From the NCBI GenBank assembly GCA_031308135.1, contig JAHLJT010009436.1:158220099-158284098 (forward strand): DNA of 64,000 nucleotides, given 5' to 3'. A model generated the notes under the pieces. The model made no database searches and was not told where the DNA came from. It saw only the letters and a program-made list of their open reading frames with translations. Both the position numbers and the translations under genes were made by a program. Shown here in pieces: positions 55,166 to 64,000 of the stretch (position 1 is its first letter; every line of letters starts with the position of its first letter). Source of the stretch: Acheta domesticus. Lineage: Eukaryota; Arthropoda; Insecta; Orthoptera; Gryllidae.

Positions 55166-57800
55166 GGAACAGCTCGGGTGGCTCAAACTTGCCTCTAGTC
55201 CGATGGCACACCATATTTGCTACAAAAAAAAGCAACAAACAACGATTTATTGGCCAGAGGTAATGACGTGTAAGGTGGAGAGAGAAAAAGATGTTACACT
55301 CTCTACAAGTTAATCGGGAATAACCCAATATTTGAAGTATGTTTTCTCACAATAATAATATCTACAAGGTTTCATGTCAATGATGTATCGGACATGTAAC
55401 TTAGGTATTTAAAAAAAATAAAAATCTATTTATTTCAGTTTGTAAGGGCTCTTTTGAAATAGTAACCAAAACCGGCTTCAGACATGTATTTTAAAAATCT
55501 GAACAGAACTGTATTTAAAAAACCTGACTTACTTGATAATGTTACTCTGGGCCAAATCTGAGTTAACATATCAAAATTAAGTTTCGCAGCCTCTTCCGCT
55601 GCGCTATGGTGACGTCAGAATTAAATGTTTTTGTGTAAACCATGATGCCTAAGGACAGATGTACATAAACGTAGATTTACATGTCATTTTCTCAGCTATA
55701 AATATCCAGTGCCACAGGAGAAAAATTAGTGTCGTTCACTTTTTCAACTTTCTGAGATGTGTAGTAAGCCGTCAACTCAAAATAGCCTGTTATTAGTATC
55801 TATTCAGGCTTCTATTCCGTTCCCTGATATAAATATTTTGCGGGAAAGTATACTATTGTATATAATATCAATTTCTGAGTTATCTAATGTTTTTAAGAAA
55901 CATTTTAGTTTTTACAGATAGTGGATAAAAAATAGAAAAATGTATCGTCCTGGCAGAACTTTGGAAATAATTGCCTTGACTCCTTATTTTATATGTACAA
56001 AAATAGTATTACTACTAAGGCAAATATTAGGTAGTATACATCTCGAAAGCGAAATAAATTATTCTATTCTTTCGTTTAATGAATTATCTCTCTCGGCCAT
56101 AGTATCTAATGATTATTATTGTTTCCCGATCTACATTTCTAAGCAATCACATTGCTCAATTATTTTATTAACAATAATAGCCTGACAGTTATATCCTCTT
56201 TGCTGCTACGAAAAAATTCCTATTCAAGCTTCTGTGAAAGCGATATAGCATGATAGTAAGGGCTTTTGATAGTAACAATAGTAATTAGAAATATACGTAA
56301 TTACGAAGAAAGATCGTAAAAACTAATTATCATTGCTAAACAAGTTCAATTATAAATGGATTTGATTGACAAATATTTGTTTCAATTTGATAATCTTCTA
56401 TCAGAAAATTTTCGAAATGAAATCAGCCAGTTAATAGAGTGTTTTTTATGTTGTTGCGCGCCAGTGCATTAAATGACAATAACGCTAATTATGTTCAACT
56501 GATTCAGGGAATTCAAATGTTAACAGAAACGCCCTTACTTATATGCATGAATTTTCTGAGCACAAAATCGCATATAGTATTTGAGTAACAGCAAGTGTGC
56601 GTGCGTTCGTTCGTTCGTTCGTTCGTTCGTTCGGCTGGCCGTACGTAGTCCGTTCGTCGTGTACCGTCCTGTCTGGGGCGCCTTGTCCGTCTGTCTGCCC
56701 GTCCCGTAGTCCGTCCGTCCGTCCGTACGTAGTACGTCCGTTAGTCCGTAACTCAGGAATTACACCACTTCCCATACACCAATTGAGAGTTATAAGGGAT
56801 CATTCGATGCATCTTGGTCTCCTGTTGGAGAACTGATAATTCGATCCCGCCAGAAAATTCTAATAAATTTCCAAAAACCTGTTTTTTTCATATTCTACAA
56901 TCTAAGTGGATAGCTCGGGAATTAAACCAACGCCACCCAAATGGATGTATTTAGATAGCGTTGATTAAACCCTTGAACCTAGCGGCAATTTTCGCTCCAC
57001 GACCCCATGATCGACGAATGGTCTCGGAGTATTAGCGAACGCTCTCGTTATAGCAAAGTTTAGTTAAACGTTCACGCGAATTTTGGCAAATCGTTTTGAA
57101 AAGGCTAGGCGAGCAATGGCATCTTTCAGTGTAGCTGCTCAAATCTCTTCACGTCATTTCCAGAACGTAAGTAATGATCTTCCATAATTGAGATACCTCC
57201 AATCAATGCATCCAATATTTTTTTTAAAAGCTTTGTAATTCTAAAGGACACAAATTTCATATGTTAAGTATTACATGGTTAGAAGATAATGAGACTTAAA
57301 TGTCTGAAAAATGTCACTCACGTTAGGTGTACATGCTTAAATTATGAATAAATTTATCAAAAAATTATATTAGGTGACTTTTCGGAACGATCTGTCTCAA
57401 TGAAGATTAATGAAATGGATGCAGGGATCAAATGTCGGAGTTATTCCAGACGTTAATAGAAAATCTGTTCTGCCCACAGATTGTATGTTTAATTTTTGTA
57501 TCGTATTCTCCGTAAAGAAATTACACCCTTGATTGAGAACCCTTTAATCAGATTATTCTAGGCAAACAATGCCATTTTATTCGGCTGTATTATTTTGATC
57601 ATAATATTGTAATGTTGGAATGAAAACGCAGATGTTGAATGACGTCAAATTTAACGGGATGTGAGCAAATTTCAATGGTTTTATTTGCATTTTATTGGGA
57701 ACAAAGCCCCGATCGCAGATGGCATCATGGGCAGGGCGGGGAGCGCGCGCCAGCTCCAGTGAGCTGGCCGCTGCGGAGCGCGTGGGCGGACGAAGCATTG
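55166..57800. other. AT-rich interval with GTTC/GTCC microsatellites
   Basis: (GTTC)n at 56,604-56,633 and a short GTCC run at 56,712-56,727 lie about 80 bp apart. They are followed by AACTCAGGAATTACACCACTTCCC, an arrangement like that of a transposon-borne microsatellite. No gene is supported. Confidence 0.5.
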
Positions 57801-57805
57801 ATTAG

Positions 57806-58312
57806 TTGGTATTTTCGGGCGTGTCAGTTGCTGAGATCATTACTCCCCCTAAGTGTAGTTTATGTTTTAACGCGGTACGTGGCGGTGATCTTCCCTCGCT
57901 GGATAGCACCGACCTACCCGTTGCGTCTGTTTGCGGGAGTTTCTCCCACCCACGACGCACCCACCCATCAGGGACACGCTCTAGGCTTCGACCGGTCTCC
58001 CAGCATGTGCGGTAGATTAGTGCGTATTAGTGTAAGTGTGTGTGTGCGGGCTGGGGATAGGATAAGGAAGAGGAAGGAAACATCATACAGCGGTTCGAGG
58101 TCCGTTAGGGTACTACTTCGACATTAGCCTGGTATTGATTGGTGGAATCACGGAAAAGCTACCGATCAGAGCAGCCAGCTACTAGAATTATTCTCCAGGA
58201 CAGAGACTGAAATTGACCTAGATATGTAGCTAGTGTCGAAAATCCCGCCATCCGAAACTAGGTCATCCCTGCGCTGACATCAATTGATTCCCTGAGCTAC
58301 CAAAGACGGACG
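57806..58312 (-). mobile_element. SINE family 2, diverged copy
   Basis: Read on the minus strand: TGGTAGCTCAGGGAATCAATTG (A-box region), a decayed B-box region, then GGCGGGATTTTCGACACTAGC, ATATCTAGGTCAATTTCAG, CCAGGCTAATGTC and the terminal TCAGCAACTGACACGCCCG. Order matches the 24.0 kb copy. Confidence 0.8.
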
Positions 58313-59755
58313 GGCGCGAAGGAGGGAGTGGCCCCATTGCATCCCGCGGTCAGGTTTCCTTCACATTCCAACCAACTGCCTTTGAAATTAACTGTCTGTG
58401 AAGCCGTAGCCCCATGGTATTTTGGGACAGGGATGGAGGAAACAGTTCATCCAGTTTCCATTCGTAAGTAGCGTAAAAGAATATTCTCGCACCAGCCGAG
58501 AGAAAATCTAAAAAACAGGTTCGCGTGGTGAAATCTTCGGAACTATGTTCGTTATCTACTCAAATTACAATTATTTTAATTCTGAATACTTTAAGAATTC
58601 TTATATACTTCCATGGTCCCCTGTAGACTTTTATACCCGTAGAAGTGAGTTTCAATAAATTAAGAATGTTCAGTGCAATTAATTTCAAAACAACGAGCTC
58701 TCCTTACTTTATCTGAACATTTCCAAAGTATTCTAAATAATGAAAGTTAAAAGAGGCACATATCTTTATATTTTCTGTTCTTCAAATAGAAGATCGAAAA
58801 GAGATCCTGCATGCATTACTGAGCGAGCTCTTCTTGTTCTCACGAGGAACACTAAACAGGACGCAATCGGTCTGTACCTTTTTGGGAAGCAAAAAGCAAT
58901 TGGTGACATGGCCTCTTGTTTTCCTTCTGAACATAAATCTATCATCACCGTGCGCACGTTGTGGTTGAGTCTCATTTTGCTAGTTACGATAAGAATTGAG
59001 CCGGGGGTATGAGTTACTAATTTCTTAGCATTACAAAAAATATCAAATTTGCAGTTTGTTTACAGAATACGTTTTCTAGAACTCGCGAGCGAAAATGTCT
59101 AGTTTTTAAATGATGCTAACGCCGCTTTATTTGAAACTCTTTGTCATCATTCAACTATAGTTAAAATGTTGGTAAGAGGTTCTGCAATTCAAGAAAACGT
59201 ACGCATAATATACGTCTACCCCATAGTCATATACAGTTTTTGCTGTCCTTTGACAAAATAAATAAAATAAATAAAATAAAAAGAGCCTTAGAAAGATTCG
59301 ACAGCGAGCTGCAATCGGCGTACGACCCTGAAGAAAGTAGCTGAGCAATTGAGAAGCATTGGCCGAGGCGGAGATTGGAAATAAGAGATAAGAGAATGTT
59401 TGTTCACTATCACCTTTAATTTTCTGTGTTGCATTAGTAAAATGTTTTACCTCTCAGCTAGTGCAGAAATCTGAAAGGGTACATAAGGAGAGAGGATGCA
59501 GCAGGGTGCACGGATCACTACAATTTCTTTATTCAATGAAACCACGACGGTTCGAAATTAAGATTGCTTCCTGTGAGAAATCTGTCACTGTGGAAAAATA
59601 CTAGAATTTGTTTACCGGAAAGGAGTTCGAACGGTAAGAGGTGATATGTATCTTGTTTTAAGTGTATATAGAAAAGAAGGGTTTGAATGATAAAAAATTG
59701 AGAGTTTTGGGTTTGCGAATCTCAAAACTTGTAGAGAGAAACCCCGAACTCATGG
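58313..59755. other. AT-rich interval with (AAATA)n stretch
   Basis: An AAATAAATAAAAT simple repeat lies at 59,254-59,283. The 90-codon frame at 58,740-59,012 starts at ATG and is moderately protein-like but has no domain and is not called. Confidence 0.5.
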
Positions 59756-59760
59756 AGATA

Positions 59761-60277
59761 TACGAGGACAGATCGGAAAGTAATGCCCAATATTTTTTTC
59801 TGCTGGTTTTGCAACTGGATGGTGATATTTCCCGACGAGATACTTTGAAGATCGCGCTACAGAGGATATTTTGTTTTCATGTGCAGCTGTAGCGAGTGTA
59901 GCCTGAAATACGAAACACTAATGGCACGTATATTACTGTCGTCAACTTGTGAGGAGCAGGGACGTGTAGTGCAAACTTTGATGGGCCAAATGGCATTATC
60001 CTATTGAAATTCACAAGACATGTGTGGCCTGTATGGAGACGTCTGGACCGGAGCATTAACTCCAGGTGGCGTGCATTCTTCCAAGACGGCCATACTCCAA
60101 CCAAACGGACTTCTACTAACGTGGCATACTGAAACGCTGACAGAAATGTGTTGTCAAACTTGGCAACTTAGCAGAAAAGTAGGTCAAAGATGAAAGGTGT
60201 TTGGTGATTTTTTGTGTTTTGGTACCACTTAAATTTTTGGGAAAAATTATTGTGCGTTGCTTTCCGATCTGCCCTCG
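59761..60277 (+). mobile_element. internally deleted mariner element
   Basis: A TA dinucleotide precedes CGAGGACAGATCGGAAAGTA (59,763). The inverse end TTGCTTTCCGATCTGCCCTCG closes at 60,277. The inverted repeats agree over about 31 of 35 positions. About 100 bp before the right end, a frame with one stop reads KCVVKLGNLAEK, like the C-terminal W/RxxCV...G...EK motif of mariner transposases. The element is 515 bp, against about 1.3 kb for full mariners, and the catalytic domain is gone. The right TA has mutated to CA. Confidence 0.75.
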
Positions 60278-60925
60278 CATGAAATGGTTTTGAGTGCCGG
60301 TGGGCGCGTGGGCGAAACGACTCGGGAGCCGTAACCGCAAACGGCGATGGTGCCTGAGAGTGACAGAGCCGCGTGCGGAGGCGCAAGGCGAGGAGGTGGG
60401 GGAGCGATGTTTCGCATTTTCTCTTGCCCTTGCATGTAAATATTCCGAAACGGAAATGGATCGAGGTAATTGACCCATGTGCAACGTGTTCACAGCAGGG
60501 AGACAGCTGAGGATGACATATGTGTGAATGTACATCTAAGCCGTGGGATGCATTTTTTGACAGCTACAAAAAAGGAACATGTCTAAAAAGCGCTGTATAA
60601 TGAGTGGTGATTGAAAACGTTGTGTCTGTCATGTCAGCAGCTTAGTGAACGGCCAATTTCACTGACATCATTTGCGCACTTCCAAGTCGACGGCGAGGCT
60701 CCGGCTGTAGACTTCCACAATTAGCATGGAGCATTCATGGATCTAGCCAACGCTAGATTTCCAAAGCATTTGACACCAAAATGCAGATGCGGATTATCTT
60801 GACTGATTTCCCTCAGAAAAATCGTATTAGAGTGCTACTCCTACTTGAATGCGCGCGTTCCACGAGTGTTGAATTTGCCCATGGGTTTTCGCTGCTTGTC
60901 AAAAGAATGCTGCGCGCGGGCGGTG
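60278..60925. other. Interval, nothing recognised
   Basis: No gene or repeat is supported. A purine-rich stretch with CpGs lies near 60,370-60,400. Confidence 0.5.
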
Positions 60926-60929
60926 TTGG

Positions 60930-63000
60930 CGCAGTCGCTCCCAAGGGGCGGTGCCCGCGCCGGCGGAGGGGGCGCGGCGGGCGCGGCGGGCGTCGGCGGG
61001 CGCGGGGCGGGGCGGGGCGGGGCGGGGCAGGGCGGGGGCGGGGAAGGGCGACGCCCTTGCGGCTCTGCGCAGGGCCGCTCCGCGCACTCGGCCCACCCGC
61101 CTGCCCGCCCGCCCGCCTGCGCCCCCGCCCCGCCCCCGCCCGCCTCCCAGCATGCCTCTCTCCCTGCGTCCGCTTTCCTTGCCTGTCTGCCTGCTTGCCC
61201 TAACTGCAACCACCCCGCCTGCGCCCGGCCCCCCCCGCCCACGCCTGCCCACCCCACGCCTGCCCGCCCGCCCAACGCCTGCCCGCCCGCCCACGGCCTG
61301 CCCGCCCACGCCTCTGCCCGCCCACGCCCCGCCCGCCCACGGCCCCGCCCGCCCACGCCCAGCCCCCGCCCACGCCGCCCCGCCCACGCCCGCCCCGCCG
61401 CCCACGCCCGCCCCGCCCCCGCCCCGCCCGCCCACGCCCGCCCCGGCCCGCCCACGCCCATGCCCGCCCCGCACGCCCGCCCGGCCCGTGCCGCTCGCCC
61501 GCCCGTGCCCGCTCGCCCGCCCGTGCCCGCTCGCCCGCCCGTGCCCGCCCGCCCGCCCGTGCCCGCCCGGCCCGTGCCCGCCCGCCCGCCCGTGCCCGCC
61601 CGCCCGCCCGTGCCCGCCCGCCCGCCCGCCCGCTGCCCGCCCGCCCGTGCCCGCCCCGCCCCGCGCCCCGCCCGCGCCCGCCCGCCCGCCCGCCCGCGCC
61701 CGCCCGCCCGCCCGCCCGCGCCCGCCCGCCCGCGCCCGCCCGCCCGCCCGCGCCCGCCCGCCCGCCCGCCCGCCCGCCCGCCCGCGCCCGCCCGCCCGCC
61801 CGCCGCCCGCCCGCCCGCACCCGCCCGCGCCCGCCCGCCCGCGCCCGCCCGCCCGCCCGCACCCGCCCCCACGCCTGCCCGCCCACGCCCGGCCCGCCCA
61901 CGCCCGCCCCCGCCCACGCCCGCCCGCCCACGCCCGCCCGCCCACGCCCGCCCGCCCACGCCCGCCCGCCCACGCCCGCCCGCCCACGCCCGCCCGCCCA
62001 CGCCCGCCCCGCCCGCCCCCGCCCATGCCCGCCCCGCCCGCCCCGCCCGCCCCGCCCGCCCGCCCCGCCGTGCCCCGCTCGCCCGCCCGTGCCCGCTCGC
62101 CCGCCCGTGCCCGCCCGCCCGCCCGTGCCCGCCCGCCCGTGCCCGCCCGCCCGCCCGTGCCCGCCCGCCCGCCCGTGCCCGCCCGCCCGCCCGCCCGTGC
62201 CCGCCGCCCGCGCCCGCCCGCGCCCGCCCGCCCGCCCGCCCGCGCCCGCCCCCGCCCGCCCGCCCGCGCCCGCCCGCCCGCGCCCGCCCGCCCGCCCCGC
62301 GCCCGCCCGCCCGCCCGCCCGCCCGCCCGCCCGCGCCCGCCCGCCCGCCCGCGCCCGCCCGCCCGCACCCGCCCGCGCCCCGCCCGCCCGCGCCCGCCCG
62401 CCCGCCCGCACCCGCCCGCGCCCGCCCCGCCCGCGCCCGCCCCGCCCGCGCCCGCCCGCCCGCGCCCGCCCGCCCGCGCCCGCCCGCCCGCGCCCGCCCG
62501 CGCCCGCCCGCGCCTGCCCGCCCGCTCCCGCCCGCCCGCTCCCGCCCGTCCGCTCCCGCCCCGCCCACCTGCCCGCCCACCTGCCCGCCCACCTGCCCAC
62601 CACCTGCCCGCCCACCTGCCCACCCACCTGCCCGCCCACCTGCCCACCCACCTGCCCGCCCACCTGCCTGCCTGCGCCCGCCCGCCCGCCTGCATGTCTG
62701 TCTCCCTCCTTGTGCCCGCCTGACTGGCTGGACCCACCTACATCCGCCTGCCAGCCAAACTTCCTGCCTACGCCCACCAGCCTGCCTGCCTGCCTGCCTG
62801 TCCGCCCTGTCCGCCTTAATGCCTCTACCTGGCTGCCTGCCTCTCTGCTTGCTTCTCTGCATGCCTCCCTGCTTGCCTCCCTGCTTGCGTGCCTGCCGCC
62901 TTTACACCTTTCTGCCTGCCTCCCTGGCCGCCTCGCTGCTTGCCTCTCTGCTTGCCTCTCTGCCTGATTGCCTGACTGCGTCCGCATGCTTACCTGCCTG
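60930..63000. repeat. 2-kb CCCG-derived compound array
   Basis: The G-rich left rim (60,955-61,040) gives way to C-rich tetranucleotide-based DNA from 61,085. Inside, blocks are dominated by CCCACGCC (61,240-61,480), CCCGTGCC (61,490-61,650), CCCGCGCC (61,660-61,860), and again CCCACGCC (61,870-62,020), CCCGTGCC (62,075-62,205) and CCCGCGCC (62,205-62,515). Then comes a 12-bp unit CACCTGCCCGCC (62,563-62,670), and finally CCTG-type units to about 63,000. Uninterrupted reading frames of up to 718 codons run through it on both strands. They are Pro/Ala/Arg or Gly/Ala/Arg repeats with no domain. Confidence 0.92.
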
Positions 63001-64000
63001 AGCCCGTCCGCCTGCGCAAGGCAGTGCAGCAGTTCGCAGCCGAGCGCAGCGCACTGGGGCGCACAGTCGGCGGGAGGGGCGGGCACTGCTAAATTTCGGG
63101 GCTAGACCTCGCGTAGAAGCGCAAACGTTCAACGACAAGGCAGGGGGTCACGACTAACCCTCGTTTAATTGAACCACGACGATTGGAAATGATGGTCGCT
63201 TTGCGACAGAAAAATCCTTCTGCCTTCATTTTAGGCTATGTTTACCCTTCGTTTCTTTCTGATATTAAAATTACACCTTTGTTATGAAATTTAAATTGTA
63301 GTGTTAGGATCACTCTCCCGACGTTTCATTTTTAAGAAATGCATTATTGTCTCAATACAGAACGCCAATTTGTGTATTAGTCGATTTCATTTTTATTCTG
63401 TTTACATAAAAACGTCAATTCAAAATCTCTAGAATTTGAAATTTGTTTTTGCCTTTCAATAAACCTTGTGCGACTGGTTGTTTTTTTGGTTTGTTTTTTT
63501 GGAGAGGGTTATCCAATGTACGAGTATTTACGAAATGAAATATATTATATATCTCTATTTCAAATTAATTTGTTTGGGCAATACTTCGTAATTTCCACAA
63601 TTTCCTTCTGGTAAACTACCATTTCTAATGTAAGGGAAACTCGGAAGGTTTGATCCATTTTTTGTCACATTTTTTGGGGGGGGGGATGTAAAGACAGGTC
63701 ACATGATAGTATATATTGTGTGAAACATTTACCTTTTTTAGCTAGAGTAGTCTTCAGTGTAATACATTAAACATGCACAGTGAGTCAAAACTTCTAATGT
63801 GAGGGAGGTTTGACTCACAGTTGAGTATTTTGACCCATTATGTAATAAATACAGGAAATAATTTAATTAAATAATGATTTAGTAAAATGCACGGGAAAAG
63901 CCAATGATTAAATAGAACGAAAATTAAATTTTTTTATAGTTAAAGTTTTATAATTATCTTGGAAAATCTTGTTAATAATAGCAATAATAATGTAATATCA
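63001..64000. other. AT-rich interval, nothing recognised
   Basis: CpG-rich rim to about 63,120, then AT-rich sequence with a 10-G run near 63,675 and two TTTGACTCACA/GTGAGTCAAA words (63,780-63,818). No gene is supported. Confidence 0.55.

Noticed and set aside
55440..55615. Minus-strand 58-codon frame ending near an AATAAA, with a GTAAGT inside
   Set aside because: It looks like the 3' portion of a dispersed repeat. There is no start, no domain, and the GTAAGT lies in mid-frame without a good acceptor.
55860..56190. Nuclear copy of mitochondrial DNA suggested by an AT-rich hydrophobic frame
   Set aside because: No recognisable mitochondrial protein or tRNA order. AT-richness alone is not evidence.
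60841..63086. Open frames of 590-718 codons on both strands (Pro/Ala/Arg and Gly/Ala/Arg)
   Set aside because: All lie within the CCCG-derived array. Frames are open simultaneously on both strands and contain no domain or unique sequence beyond the repeat.

Overview
This is eukaryotic nuclear DNA, most likely from an insect or another arthropod. The background is AT-rich with no recognisable long genes, and is interrupted by dozens of repeats and by about twenty sharply bounded GC/CpG-rich islands. A short interstitial (TTAGG)n tract, the arthropod telomere motif, lies near 3.27 kb. There are no bacterial-style operons, rRNA genes, CRISPR arrays or convincing stand-alone tRNA genes. The species cannot be named from what I can see.

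Protein coding is sparse. The one locus I call with confidence is an exon on the minus strand at 36,948-37,673. It encodes a Gly/Glu/Lys/Arg-rich chain ending in an HMG-box (about 37,053-37,214), of the kind found in sperm-chromatin and other HMG-box DNA-binding proteins. Weaker exon candidates are: a membrane-helix-like segment at 2,917-3,126 (minus); a 30-nt micro-exon with strong splice sites at 22,011-22,040 (plus); possible exons ending in GTAAGT donors at 18,311 and 34,804 (both minus); and a few short protein-like open segments. Most very long open frames here are artefacts of GC-rich tandem repeats.

Mobile DNA is the best supported content. It includes: a solo LTR with a perfect 4-bp target duplication (6,908-7,540); two TTAA-type (piggyBac-like) non-autonomous elements (25,418-26,042 and 51,216-51,585); a hAT-type MITE with an 8-bp duplication (35,746-35,921); another MITE (19,724-19,966); an internally deleted mariner (59,763-60,277); two tRNA-derived SINE families (two copies, and six copies or fragments); a dispersed module of about 130 bp; and a repeat family at 4.0, 5.2, 11.2, 27.9-30.5, 39.4 and 44.1-46.3 kb. 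The last copy of that family is a near-palindrome with arms of about 1 kb.

The GC islands (2.1, 3.6, 4.7, 10.2, 12.7, 16.4, 18.5, 23.4, 24.8, 26.2, 31.5, 32.2, 33.9, 37, 40, 46.9, 47.7, 49.1, 54.7 and 60.9 kb) often contain minisatellites with 4-15 bp units. The largest (about 61.1-62.9 kb) is a CCCG-derived array. Its unit variants differ by CpG transitions and occur in blocks whose order is repeated with a period near 575 bp. A 15-bp satellite at 42.5-43.2 kb switches to a strict 30-bp two-variant higher-order repeat. I found no multi-gene system. The most unusual features are the structured repeat arrays, the long palindrome and the HMG-box exon.
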